Part shown: one piece after another, positions 1 to 9,906 of the stretch
Layout of the letters: the number at the start of each line of letters is the position of its first letter
How positions within the stretch are numbered: the first letter of the stretch is position 1
Source of the DNA: Qipengyuania flava
Lineage (GTDB): Bacteria > Pseudomonadota > Alphaproteobacteria > Sphingomonadales > Sphingomonadaceae
Length of the DNA stretch: 64,000 nt
Reading direction: 5' to 3'
NCBI RefSeq assembly: GCF_019448255.1
Contig: NZ_CP080410.1
Span: 1,922,001-1,986,000 of the forward strand
Made by a program: the position numbers and the translations under genes
Notes under the pieces: generated by a model
Seen by the model: only the letters and a program-made list of their open reading frames with translations
Told to the model about the DNA's origin: nothing
The model's database searches: none

Positions 1-349
1 AAGGCGATACGGTCTTGTGCGCTTCGGTCAGGCCGAAATCGCCCGGTTTGCGCAGCAGGTCCTTTTCGAGCGCGTTTTCCGCTCCCTCTTGCCGCACCAC
101 GCGCATCTTGCGCTCGCCCGCCGCGGCAATCGCATCGATGCCGAACAACTGCGCGAGCGCGGCTTCGGTCACGCGGCGCGGGCCGCCGACGAGATAGGCC
201 ATGTCGTAGCGATCGGTCACTCGGCGGTTCGAACCGTCGGACCGCAGGAAGCCCGGCAGCCAGACTCCGGCCACGATCGTTGCAACCAGCAGGAGCGCAT
301 AGAAGGCGAGGAAATCGCCGCCCGTGTAGGTGGAAAAGCCTTCGATCAC
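1..349 (-). CDS. TIGR04222-type membrane protein, partial
   Basis: An open frame starts at a GTG (347-349) and runs off the left window edge, so about 116 N-terminal codons are visible. It encodes a membrane helix near residues 14-35 (FLAFYALLLVATIVAGVWL). A polar segment with YDMAYLVGGPRRVTEAAL follows; this helix-plus-'AYLAGGPRR' layout is characteristic of the TIGR04222 family of bacterial membrane proteins of unknown function. The GTG overlaps the stop of the upstream gene (GTGA), so the two are probably translated together. The C-terminal part, which in this family is often low-complexity and glycine-rich, lies outside the window. Family call is good; no biochemical role can be assigned. 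Confidence 0.7.
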   Translation of the reverse strand, partial: MIEGFSTYTGGDFLAFYALLLVATIVAGVWLPGFLRSDGSNRRVTDRYDMAYLVGGPRRVTEAALAQLFGIDAIAAAGERKMRVVRQEGAENALEKDLLRKPGDFGLTEAHKTVSP

Positions 350-903
350 CGTACCCAACCTCCCAGCAAAACCGCCGCCGCGGCAAGAACGATAGCGCCG
401 ATCGCCAGCGCGCCGGCAAGCCGCCTCGGCATAACCACTACATCGCGCGGGTTAACGCGGAAAGACAGGGGATCGGCTCCAAAGCGGCGCTGCGCATCGG
501 GCCAAATGTCCTCCGGCGGCGCTTCGCCGAAGGCGTCCTCATAGCTTTTCAGCGTCGCCGCGTACTGGTCGTAGTAACGCGCCCGCTCGACCTTGCCGCC
601 TGCGGTCGGGCCATGGTGGAAATCGGCCTCCAGCACTTCCGGGCAGAAGCGCTCCCAATAGTCGCGGCTGTAAGTCAGGTGGAGGTGCCAGGCCTGATCG
701 ACTGCATCGGAGGGGGTGACCGGGTGGCCGGCGGTTTTCGCAAGGTAGCAAAAGCGCTTGTATTCGCGCAGCACACGCTCGGTGAACGCATCGCTCCAGC
801 GGTTTTCGCGCGAAAGGCGCTGGGTAAAGCTGAACGCCGCATCGGCGGGGCCGATCTCGTAGGCGGCAAGGCGTTGCCAGAGGTCTGAGGAATGCGCCGT
901 CAT
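346..903 (-). CDS. Glycine-rich-domain-like (GRDP-type) protein with C-terminal membrane helix
   Basis: 185 residues. The N-terminal 140 residues are soluble and hold the motif DQAWHLHLTYSRDYW, typical of the DUF1399/GRDP-like domain that frequently accompanies TIGR04222 membrane proteins. Residues about 160-182 form one hydrophobic helix (ALAIGAIVLAAAAVLLGGWV), so the protein is probably anchored in the inner membrane by its C-terminus. It overlaps the TIGR04222 gene by four bases and lies seven bases after rimM, so it may be read with the ribosomal operon. Function is unknown. The pairing with TIGR04222 supports a joint role. Confidence 0.65.
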   Translation of the reverse strand: MTAHSSDLWQRLAAYEIGPADAAFSFTQRLSRENRWSDAFTERVLREYKRFCYLAKTAGHPVTPSDAVDQAWHLHLTYSRDYWERFCPEVLEADFHHGPTAGGKVERARYYDQYAATLKSYEDAFGEAPPEDIWPDAQRRFGADPLSFRVNPRDVVVMPRRLAGALAIGAIVLAAAAVLLGGWVR

Positions 904-910
904 CCGGCGA

Positions 911-1399
911 TCATCTATCCCAGAAGTCCTCCGAAATGGTCAACTCGGTTGTCGTCCAGCCGGGCACGGCCTGCTTGGTCAGCGGGACCATGAACTTCTT
1001 GCCGTCGGGTTTTTCGATCTCGACGATGTCGGTCGCGCCAAAGTTCTCGACCGCGCACACCCGGCCCACCGCTTCGCCCGTATCGGTGACGACTGCGAGG
1101 TCGAGAAGGTCGGAGAAGTAGAACTCGTCCTCATCCAGCGTGGGCAAGGCCTCGCGTGAAACAGAAAGGGCGGTGCCGCGCAGCTGCTCGGCCGAGGTAC
1201 GATTGGAGACCTCGGCAAAGCGCGCGATGGCACCGCCCTTGTTGTCGCTGCGGATTTTCTTGAGGGTCAGCGAACCCTCGTTGAAGCTCTTGATGGCCTT
1301 GAGCGCATCGACGCCTTCGCCAAACAGCTTCAGGCGGACTTCGCCCGACACGCCATGCGCACCGGTGACGGCGGCCAGCGTGAGGGGCTTGTCCGACAT
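911..1399 (-). CDS. rimM: Ribosome maturation factor RimM
   Basis: 162 residues, normal for RimM. The N-terminal barrel opens with LAAVTGAHGVSGEVRLKLFG. The C-terminal PRC-barrel contains YFSDLLDLAVVTDTGEAVG and ends near KFMVPLTKQAVPGW. RimM binds ribosomal protein S19 and helps mature the 30S head. The gene follows rpsP by nine bases, and ffh-rpsP-rimM is a classical order. Unusually, the next genes are membrane proteins rather than trmD and rplS. Confidence 0.95.
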   Translation of the reverse strand: MSDKPLTLAAVTGAHGVSGEVRLKLFGEGVDALKAIKSFNEGSLTLKKIRSDNKGGAIARFAEVSNRTSAEQLRGTALSVSREALPTLDEDEFYFSDLLDLAVVTDTGEAVGRVCAVENFGATDIVEIEKPDGKKFMVPLTKQAVPGWTTTELTISEDFWDR

Positions 1400-1408
1400 G
1401 GGCGGGGG

Positions 1409-1882
1409 TTACTCGCCCTTGTCTTCGGTTGCTTCTTCAGCAGCGGCTTCTTCAGCCGGCGCTTCTTCAGCGGCAGCTTCTTCAGCCGGAGCTTCGGCAG
1501 CAGCCTTGGCTTCTTCCTCGGCAGCCTTGGCGGCTTCTTCGGCTTCAGCGATCTTGGCGGCCTTTTCTTCGGCGCGTTCCTTGGCGGCTTCGCCCGGCTC
1601 ACCCTTCTTCGGGTTGTTGCGCGGCGCACGCTCGAGGATGCCGGCGGCGTCGAGGAAGCGGTGGACGCGGTCCGACGGCTTCGCGCCGACCGACAGCCAG
1701 TGACGCGCGCGGTCTTCGTTGAGCTTCACGCGCTCGCCCGAATCCTTCGGCAGCATCGGGTTGTAGGTGCCGATCTGCTCCAGGTACTTGCCGTCACGCG
1801 CCGAGCGCGAGTCAGCAACGACGATGCGGTAGTAGGGGCGCTTCTTGGCACCACCACGCGAAAGACGGATTGCAACTGCCAT
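1409..1882 (-). CDS. rpsP: 30S ribosomal protein S16 with long Ala/Glu-rich tail
   Basis: 157 residues. The first 80 or so are ordinary S16 ([20 protein letters not shown], then [20 protein letters not shown]). From about residue 100 the protein runs into an alanine/glutamate-rich tail ([19 protein letters not shown]) encoded by near-repeats of GCTTCTTCAGC-type units at 1430-1600. E. coli S16 is about 82 residues. Extended S16 tails are known in alphaproteobacteria, but the length and acidity here are notable. A G-rich purine patch precedes the ATG. It sits between ffh and rimM in one transcription unit. Confidence 0.95.
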   Translation of the reverse strand: MAVAIRLSRGGAKKRPYYRIVVADSRSARDGKYLEQIGTYNPMLPKDSGERVKLNEDRARHWLSVGAKPSDRVHRFLDAAGILERAPRNNPKKGEPGEAAKERAEEKAAKIAEAEEAAKAAEEEAKAAAEAPAEEAAAEEAPAEEAAAEEATEDKGE

Positions 1883-1916
1883 TTGGTATTACCTTTCGAA
1901 TGTAAACGTCTGAAAC

Positions 1917-3416
1917 TTATTTCTTCTTGAGGAGGTCCTGAAGGTCGGGCGGAAGCGTGCTGGGATCCACTCCCGGACCCTTGCCGCCGCCCATGCCGGG
2001 AAGGCCGCCGCCCGGGCCGCCCCCAGCTCCACCGAGACCGGGCATCGCTGCCCCGAGCCCGCCGCCGCCGAACAGCGCGCCGAGGCCCTTCAAACCGCCC
2101 ATTTTCTTGATCTGCTTCATCGCGCGGGACATTTCCTGGTGCATCTTGAGCACCTTGTTCACGTCCTGCACCTGCGTGCCCGAACCGGCCGCGACGCGCT
2201 TCTTGCGCTTGGCGTTGAGCAGCTTGGGGTTCTTGCGCTCTTTCGGAGTCATCGAACCGATGATCGCGTCCATGTGCAGCAGCACACGGTCGTCCATGTT
2301 GGAGGCGGCCATGGCCTGCTTGGCCTTCTTCATGCCCGGGAGCATGCCGGCGAGCATGCCGAGGCCGCCCATGTTCTGCATCTGCTTGAGCTGCATGCGA
2401 AGGTCTTCGAGGTCGAATTCGCCCTTCGCCATCTTCTTGGCGAGCGCTTCGGCCTCGTCGGCCTTGATTGTTTCGGCGGCCTTCTCGACGAGGCTGACAA
2501 CATCGCCCATGCCGAGAATGCGGCCGGCCACGCGCTTGGGATCGAAGGCTTCGATCTGGTCGAGTTTTTCACCCGTGCCGGCAAACTTGATCGGCTTGCC
2601 CGTGACATAGCGCATCGAAAGCGCCGCACCGCCGCGGGCATCGCCGTCCATGCGGGTCAGCACCACACCGGTGAGCGGCACTTCGCCGGTAAAGCTCTGC
2701 GCGACGTTGACCGCGTCCTGGCCGGTCAGGCTGTCGACAACCAGCAGCACTTCGGTCGGTGCGGAAACGGTCGAAATGGCCTTCATTTCGGCCATCAGCG
2801 CTTCGTCGACATGCAGGCGGCCTGCGGTGTCGAGCAGCAGCACATCGGCCGACTGAAGCTTCGCGCTGTCCATCGCGCGGCGGGCGATGTCGACCGGCTG
2901 CTGGCCTTCGATGATCGGCAGCGTCGCAACTTCGACCTGCTCGCCCAGCACTTTGAGCTGTTCCTGCGCGGCGGGACGGTTGACGTCGAGCGACGCCATC
3001 AGCGCCTTCTTGCCGTGCTTTTCCTTGATCAGCTTGCCGAGCTTGGCGGTCGTCGTCGTCTTACCCGAACCCTGCAGGCCGACCATCATGATGACGACCG
3101 GCGGCTTGGCCGCGAAGTTCAGTTCGCGATCGGCAGGATCGGCATCTTCGCCGCCGCCGAGCATCGCGGTGAGCTCATCGTCGACGATCTTGACGACCTG
3201 CTGGCCCGGCGTGACCGACTTGAGGACATCCTGCCCGATCGCCTTTTCGGTGACCGCATCGATGAAGCGGCGGACAACCGGCAGCGCCACATCGGCTTCG
3301 AGCAGCGCGATGCGAATCTCGCGCATCGCCTCGCGCACGTCGTTTTCCGACAGCGCGCCGCGCCCTTTCAGGCGGTCGAATACATTGCCAAGGCGGTCGG
3401 ACAGATTGTCGAACAT
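1917..3416 (-). CDS. ffh: Signal recognition particle protein Ffh
   Basis: 499 residues. Helical N domain at 1-85; GTPase G domain at about 100-300 with P-loop GLQGSGKTTTTAKL, DTAGRLHVDEAL and TRMDGDARGG; methionine-rich M domain at about 330-435 (QMQNMGGLGMLAGMLPGMKK). The glycine-rich C-terminus (GLGGAGGGPGGGLPGMGGG) is longer than in E. coli (453 residues). Ffh binds 4.5S RNA and signal sequences and docks with FtsY at the inner membrane. A purine-rich GAGGAG element lies just before the ATG. It is first in the ffh-rpsP-rimM group. Confidence 0.97.
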   Translation of the reverse strand: MFDNLSDRLGNVFDRLKGRGALSENDVREAMREIRIALLEADVALPVVRRFIDAVTEKAIGQDVLKSVTPGQQVVKIVDDELTAMLGGGEDADPADRELNFAAKPPVVIMMVGLQGSGKTTTTAKLGKLIKEKHGKKALMASLDVNRPAAQEQLKVLGEQVEVATLPIIEGQQPVDIARRAMDSAKLQSADVLLLDTAGRLHVDEALMAEMKAISTVSAPTEVLLVVDSLTGQDAVNVAQSFTGEVPLTGVVLTRMDGDARGGAALSMRYVTGKPIKFAGTGEKLDQIEAFDPKRVAGRILGMGDVVSLVEKAAETIKADEAEALAKKMAKGEFDLEDLRMQLKQMQNMGGLGMLAGMLPGMKKAKQAMAASNMDDRVLLHMDAIIGSMTPKERKNPKLLNAKRKKRVAAGSGTQVQDVNKVLKMHQEMSRAMKQIKKMGGLKGLGALFGGGGLGAAMPGLGGAGGGPGGGLPGMGGGKGPGVDPSTLPPDLQDLLKKK

Positions 3417-3592
3417 GCCTGTTTACTCCTCATCGAACCATGACTGGCCCGATTAAACGCGAAAAACGCCGGCGGACGAGAACTCGTCGGCCAGCGTGGG
3501 GATTTCCCCGATGAAACCCAAGTTTTGACCCGGGTGTGGTGGAAGCAAGCCGCAGCCGTCGCCACGGCCTGCTACCATCAGATCCGGGAAAA

Positions 3593-3668
<76 letters not shown>

Positions 3669-3723
3669 GTGCCATTTTTCAAACGGTGCACCCTGGGAGG
3701 CGCACCAGCCTTGCGGAGGCAGC

Positions 3724-3752
3724 CCTTTATGAGGCCGCCCCGCGCAACGCAA
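3724..3752 (-). promoter_or_regulatory. Candidate sigma-70 promoter for tRNA-Ala
   Basis: On the minus strand TTGCGT (3747-3752) is followed by 17 bases and TAAAGG (3724-3729). This predicts a start near 3717 and a leader of about 50 nt before the tRNA. The match is by eye to the consensus. Confidence 0.4.
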
Positions 3753-3761
3753 GAGAAAAAA

Positions 3762-4103
3762 TCAGGACTCGTCCGCGTCGTCGTCGTCGCCCTTCGATTT
3801 CGTTTCGACGCCGAGATCGTCGTCGCCGCCGAGGTCGACCTCGTTGTCCGGCGAATCGTCGTCCTCGTCGATGTCGAGGTCCAGATCGTCATCGTCATCG
3901 CCCGACAGATCGCTGTCCGCTTCGCCCTTCTTGTCCTTCTTCTCTTCCTCGGCGAGGATCGGCTGCTTGGACTTGAGCACGGGCTCGGGCGTCCACTCTT
4001 CACCGCATTCGATGCAGGTGACGGGATCTTCCTTGTTCAGATCGTAAAAGCGGGTGCCGCAGTTCGGGCAGGTCCGCTTGGTGCCCCATTCCGGTTTGAC
4101 CAT
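3762..4103 (-). CDS. TIGR02300 family (FYDLN acid) protein
   Basis: 113 residues from the ATG at 4103. A longer frame upstream lacks family similarity. The N-terminus has a zinc-ribbon-like CPNCGTRFYDLN...CIECGEEW segment with two CxxC pairs, the signature of the FYDLN-acid family found in alphaproteobacteria. The C-terminal half is almost purely acidic (runs of Asp with Glu and Lys), so the protein should be highly charged and disordered there. The role is unknown. The four cysteines suggest zinc binding. It diverges from aroA. Confidence 0.85.
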   Translation of the reverse strand: MVKPEWGTKRTCPNCGTRFYDLNKEDPVTCIECGEEWTPEPVLKSKQPILAEEEKKDKKGEADSDLSGDDDDDLDLDIDEDDDSPDNEVDLGGDDDLGVETKSKGDDDDADES

Positions 4104-4109
4104 GTGTAA

Positions 4110-5832
<1,723 letters not shown>

Positions 5833-5836
<4 letters not shown>

Positions 5837-6453
5837 TTATCGCCGTCGACGGCCCCACAGCCTCGGGTAAGGGCACCATCGCCAAGGCGCTCGCCGAGCA
5901 CTATGGCCTCCCCCATCTCGACACCGGCCTGCTTTACCGCGCGGTCGGCTATCAGTGCCGCCGCGACGGGGGCGAGCCGCAATCGCTGGCCGATGCGCTG
6001 GCGGCCTGCTCTTTTGACGACAGACTGCTGGAAGACCCCGTCCTGCGGTCCGAGGAGGTCGGCGGCCTCGCCAGCCAGGTCTCGGTCCACCCCGCGGTGC
6101 GCCAGGCGCTGTTCGAACGCCAGCGTGCCTTCGCCATGCAGGATGGCGGCGCGGTGCTCGATGGGCGCGATATCGGCACCGTCATCGCACCCGAGGCCGA
6201 GGCCAAGCTGTTCATCACCGCCAGCGTCGAAGCGCGGGCCCAGCGGCGCTTCCTCGAAATGCGCCAGCGCGGCGTACCGGTAAGCCTCGCCGAAATCGCC
6301 GACGACCTGCGCCGCCGCGACGAACGCGACCGCAACCGCGCGGTGGCCCCGCTGGTGCCGGCCGAGGAGGCCCACGTCATCGACACCAGCAACCTCGGCA
6401 AGGACGAGGCCATCGCCGCTGCCATCGCGGCCGTCGAACACGCTATCTCCTAA
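5833..6453 (+). CDS. cmk: Cytidylate kinase
   Basis: 206 residues from the ATG at 5833, which overlaps the previous stop. The P-loop is GPTASGKGT at residues 7-15, followed by LDTGLLYRAVG, LDGRDIGTVI and DLRRRDERDRNR (CMP-binding and lid regions). It phosphorylates CMP and dCMP with ATP. The position downstream of aroA and upstream of rpsA is a widespread bacterial arrangement. Confidence 0.96.
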
Positions 6454-6489
6454 CTCCACACGGCTCGGTCTTGCCGTTTCTCCTGATTT

Positions 6490-6520
6490 TAAATACCATG
6501 TTATATAGCACGCTATGGAG
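6490..6520 (+). promoter_or_regulatory. AT-rich promoter/operator-like region upstream of the MarR-GNAT gene
   Basis: The 60-base gap after cmk is strikingly AT-rich for this genome (TTTTAAATACCATGTTATATAG). It contains an inverted repeat ATAG-CACG-CTAT (6507-6518) that overlaps the downstream ATG. MarR regulators commonly bind such short palindromes over their own promoter. Autoregulation is an inference. Confidence 0.35.
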
Positions 6521-7474
6521 ATTCGCATGGTCGATGTCGTTGCCCAGATGGGTCCCGCTTTTCTCGGCAGTCGCTTGAAGCGCCTCGGAGAGCGCATGCA
6601 GGCCGGCGCTGCCAGCGTGCTGACCGAAGCAGGCGTCCCGCTCCAGCCCGGCCACATGGCGGCCATGGCAGCGCTCAGGACCGGACCCAAGACGGTCGGC
6701 CAATTGGCCGAGGCGAGCGGCACCAGCCAGCCGGGGATGACCCGTACCGTCGGCCAGTTGAAGAAGCTTGGCCTCGCCACAGACGAAGCCTGCGACGACC
6801 AGCGCAGCCGCCTGATAGCGCTGACAGAAGAAGGCGAACGCATGGCCGGCGTAATCGCGCGCGAGGTGTGGCCAAGGGTCGGTGCGGCCGCGCAGCAAAT
6901 CCTATCGCAGCTCGACGGGGATTTCCTCCGCCAGTTAACGCAGATCGAGCAGGCGCTAGCCGAGGCCTCTATCGCGCAGCGTGCAGCGCGCACTGCCGGG
7001 CCGCCCCTTACGCTGCGCCCCTACTCTCCCGCCCTCGCCCGCGAGTTCCATGATATCAACCGGGAATGGATCGACGCGATGTTCACGCTCGAGACGGCCG
7101 ACCGGGAAGTGCTCGAGAACCCGCAGGAACGGATCATCGCTCCGGGCGGCGACATTCTGTTCGTCGAGGCCTCAGGACTGGGCATCGTCGGCACTTGCGC
7201 GCTCCAGAAGACCGGGCCGCAGGCCTTCGAGCTGACCAAGATGGGAGTGCGCGAAAGCGCGCGAGGCCTCAAGGCGGGCGAGTTCCTGCTAGGCGCCGCT
7301 ATCTCCCGCGCCAAGCATCTGGGTGCCGAGAAGCTCTACCTACTCACCAACCGCAAGTGCGCGGCTGCGATCCATCTCTACGAGAAACTGGGATTCGTGC
7401 ACGATCCCGATATAATGGACACCTACGCGGCGCGTTACGAACGGTGCGATGTCGCCATGCTCTACAAGGGCTAG
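6515..7474 (+). CDS. MarR-type regulator fused to GNAT N-acetyltransferase
   Basis: 319 residues. Residues about 1-150 form a MarR winged helix (GPKTVGQLAEASGTSQPGMTRTVGQL as the HTH, then DDQRSRLIALTEEGERM as the wing). Residues about 160-319 form a GNAT domain (ELTKMGVRESARGLKAGEFLL for acetyl-CoA binding; NRKCAAAIHLYEKLGFV at the end). Such fusions are recognised as bifunctional helix-turn-helix/GNAT proteins; the acetyl acceptor is unknown. It is a single gene between cmk and rpsA with its own AT-rich upstream region. Confidence 0.88.
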   Translation: MEIRMVDVVAQMGPAFLGSRLKRLGERMQAGAASVLTEAGVPLQPGHMAAMAALRTGPKTVGQLAEASGTSQPGMTRTVGQLKKLGLATDEACDDQRSRLIALTEEGERMAGVIAREVWPRVGAAAQQILSQLDGDFLRQLTQIEQALAEASIAQRAARTAGPPLTLRPYSPALAREFHDINREWIDAMFTLETADREVLENPQERIIAPGGDILFVEASGLGIVGTCALQKTGPQAFELTKMGVRESARGLKAGEFLLGAAISRAKHLGAEKLYLLTNRKCAAAIHLYEKLGFVHDPDIMDTYAARYERCDVAMLYKG

Positions 7475-7589
7475 AGGCAAGCGCTATCGAGGCGCATTTC
7501 CCTTGCTTTCGCGTGCGCTTTCGCCTAGGCGCGCGCCCGTTCTCGCAATCTGTCGATTGAAAGGACCTTCGCGGCGGCATCCGGCCTCG

Positions 7590-7702
7590 CGGAGACGTCG
7601 GCCCTCTTGCCCCGTTAGCCACCGCAATGGTGCGGCGGAGACGGGTAAAGACCCCGGGAAAACCGGTGGCCGGTAGCAAACGTTAGTTAGGACTACTCAA
7701 CC
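7590..7702 (+). promoter_or_regulatory. Possible structured 5' leader of rpsA
   Basis: The 228-base gap before rpsA ends in a region with nested complementarities. CCCGT (7613-7617) can pair with ACGGG (7641-7645) around a CACC-GCAAT-GGTG hairpin, and a CCCCGGG...CCGG-rich segment follows. E. coli rpsA is known to be autoregulated through leader structure. A comparable role here is inferred only. An upstream weak TTGCTT-N17-TAGGCG element near 7503 could be the promoter. Confidence 0.35.
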
Positions 7703-9406
7703 ATGGCAACTTCCGCCAACCCCACCCGCGACGATTTCGCGGCAATGCTCGACGAGCAGCTCGGTGGCGCCGATGACGGCGGCTTCGAAGGCCGCGTCGT
7801 CAAGGGCACCGTCACCGCCATCGAAAACGGCATGGCACACATCGATGTCGGCCTGAAAAGCGAAGGCCGCGTCGACCTCAAGGAATTCCAGCGCTCGGAA
7901 AACGAAACCGCTCCCTCGGTCGGTGACGAAGTCGAAGTCTATGTCGACCGCGTCGAAAACGCCGAAGGCGAAGCGATGCTGTCGCGCGACCGCGCCCGCC
8001 GCGAAGCCGCCTGGGACAAGCTCGAAAACGAATTCGGCGAAGGCAAGCGCGTCGAAGGCCGCATCTTCGGCCGCGTCAAGGGCGGCTTCACCGTCGACCT
8101 CGACGGCGCCGTGGCCTTCCTGCCTGGTTCGCAGGTCGACATCCGCCCCGTGCGCGATGTCACCCCGCTGATGGACATGGCCCAGCCGTTCCAGATCCTG
8201 AAGATGGACCGTCGCCGCGGCAACATCGTTGTCTCGCGCCGCGCCGTCCTCGAAGAAACCCGCGCCGAACAGCGCAGCGAACTGATCGACAAGCTGGCTG
8301 AAGGCCAGGTGATCGACGGCGTCGTCAAGAACATCACCGACTACGGCGCCTTCGTCGACCTCGGCGGTATCGACGGCCTGCTCCACGTCACCGACATGAG
8401 CTACAAGCGCGTCAACCATCCGAGCGAAATGATCGAGATCGGCCAGACCGTGACCGTCCAGATCATCCGCATCAACGAAGAAACCCAGCGCATCAGCCTC
8501 GGCATGAAGCAGCTGGAATCGGATCCGTGGGACGGCGTTGCCGCCAAGTACCCGGTCGGCATGAAGATGACGGGCACCGTCACCAACATCACCGAATACG
8601 GCGCATTCGTCGAAATCGAGCCGGGCATCGAAGGCCTGGTCCACGTTTCGGAAATGAGCTGGACCAAGAAGAACGTCCACCCGGGCAAGATCGTCTCGAC
8701 CTCGCAGGAAGTCGAAGTCATGGTCCTGGAAGTCGACAGCGAAAAGCGTCGCATCAGCCTCGGCCTCAAGCAGGCCCAGCGCAACCCGTGGGAAGAGTTC
8801 GCCGAGAAGCACCCGGTTGGCTCGAAGGTCGAAGGCGAAGTCAAGAACGCCACCGAATTCGGCCTGTTCATCGGCCTCGATGGCGACGTCGACGGCATGG
8901 TCCACATGTCGGACATCGCCTGGGGCATCTCGGGTGAAGACGCCCTCGCCCTGCACCGCAAGGGCGAGCAGGTCGAAGCCGTCGTTCTCGACGTCGACAC
9001 CGACAAGGAGCGCATCAGCCTCGGCATGAAGCAGCTCGAAAAGGGTGCACCGACCGAAGCCGGCGCCGGCAGCTCGCTCCGCAAGGGCGAAACCGTCACC
9101 GTCACCGTCCTCGAAGTCCGCGATGGCGGCCTCGAAGTGCAGGTTGGCGAAGACGGCGCGACCGGCTTCATCAAGCGCAGCGACCTCGGCCGCGACCGCG
9201 ACGAACAGCGTCCCGATCGCTTCCAGCCGGGTGCCAAGGTTGACGCCATGGTCACCGGTTTCGACCGCTCGAAGAAGCCGAACTTCTCGATCAAGGCGCG
9301 TCAGATCGCTGAAGAGAAGGAAGCGGTTGCTCAGTTCGGTTCGTCGGATTCGGGCGCATCGCTCGGCGACATCCTCGGCGAAGCGCTGAAGAAGAAGGAA
9401 GACTAA
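7703..9406 (+). CDS. rpsA: 30S ribosomal protein S1
   Basis: 567 residues, close to the usual 557-570. Six S1 RNA-binding repeats can be counted at roughly 28-95, 112-176, 196-263, 282-350, 368-437 and 455-520. Hallmark segments are DYGAFVDLGGIDGLLHVTDM and EYGAFVEIEPGIEGLVHVSE, each followed by RISLGMKQ or RISLGLKQ. S1 melts mRNA structure and delivers it to the 30S subunit. Codon use is strongly biased to C/G-ending codons, as expected for high expression. A strong terminator follows. Confidence 0.98.
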   Translation: MATSANPTRDDFAAMLDEQLGGADDGGFEGRVVKGTVTAIENGMAHIDVGLKSEGRVDLKEFQRSENETAPSVGDEVEVYVDRVENAEGEAMLSRDRARREAAWDKLENEFGEGKRVEGRIFGRVKGGFTVDLDGAVAFLPGSQVDIRPVRDVTPLMDMAQPFQILKMDRRRGNIVVSRRAVLEETRAEQRSELIDKLAEGQVIDGVVKNITDYGAFVDLGGIDGLLHVTDMSYKRVNHPSEMIEIGQTVTVQIIRINEETQRISLGMKQLESDPWDGVAAKYPVGMKMTGTVTNITEYGAFVEIEPGIEGLVHVSEMSWTKKNVHPGKIVSTSQEVEVMVLEVDSEKRRISLGLKQAQRNPWEEFAEKHPVGSKVEGEVKNATEFGLFIGLDGDVDGMVHMSDIAWGISGEDALALHRKGEQVEAVVLDVDTDKERISLGMKQLEKGAPTEAGAGSSLRKGETVTVTVLEVRDGGLEVQVGEDGATGFIKRSDLGRDRDEQRPDRFQPGAKVDAMVTGFDRSKKPNFSIKARQIAEEKEAVAQFGSSDSGASLGDILGEALKKKED

Positions 9407-9436
9407 GCTCTTCCACCCTTCTCAAGGGTATTCAGG

Positions 9437-9472
9437 AAGGCCCGCTTGCCACTCTGGCAGGCGGGCCTTTCT
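9437..9472 (+). terminator. Rho-independent terminator of rpsA
   Basis: AAGGCCCGC-TTGCC-ACTCT-GGCAG-GCGGGCCTT gives a stem of about 13 pairs with a short loop, followed by TTCTT. It lies 30 bases after the rpsA stop. Confidence 0.9.
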
Positions 9473-9503
9473 TCTGCCTGCGCCATGGCTTACACCCTCA
9501 CCC

Positions 9504-9905
9504 ATGGAAGCGCGCTGCCAATGCGGACAACTGACCGCCACCATCACCGGTGAAGGGCACGGCGTGATGTGCCACTGCAAGGCCTGCCAGCGCCGCAGCG
9601 GATCGCCCTTCGGCATGATGGTCTATTTCGCAGCCGAGGATGTGAAGCTCAGCGGCACGTCCACCCAATACACCCGCACGGCCGATAGCGGCGATGATCT
9701 CACCCACGGCTTCTGCCCGGTGTGCGGCACGCCGTTCTGGCTCAAGACCGCGAAACACCCCGCCGGAATCGGCATTGCCGTCGGCGCGATCGAATCGAAC
9801 GAAAGCGCCGGGCCTGTCCGTTCGGTGTTCGAAGAAAACCGCCACCCCTGGGTGGAAGTCCCCGACACAGCACAGCGCTTCCCGCGCGGAAGGGATGGCC
9901 GATAG
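9504..9905 (+). CDS. GFA family zinc protein
   Basis: 133 residues, matching the GFA fold named after glutathione-dependent formaldehyde-activating enzyme. Zinc ligands are visible as CQCGQ (5-9), CHCKACQ (23-29) and CPVCG (around 71-75). The conserved GSPFG and FCPVCGTPFW segments agree. Members are poorly characterised, and the name does not prove formaldehyde activity. It sits just before gloB, a glutathione thioesterase, which hints at thiol-aldehyde detoxification. Confidence 0.88.
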   Translation: MEARCQCGQLTATITGEGHGVMCHCKACQRRSGSPFGMMVYFAAEDVKLSGTSTQYTRTADSGDDLTHGFCPVCGTPFWLKTAKHPAGIGIAVGAIESNESAGPVRSVFEENRHPWVEVPDTAQRFPRGRDGR

Positions 9906-9906
9906 G

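Noticed and set aside
1430..1600. Direct repeats of CTTCTTCAGC-like units as a repeat element
   Set aside because: They code in frame for the Ala/Glu tail of S16 and are better described as part of that gene.
2139..3443. A 434-codon frame antisense to ffh
   Set aside because: ffh is unmistakable on the other strand; the antisense product is low-complexity and histidine/arginine-rich.
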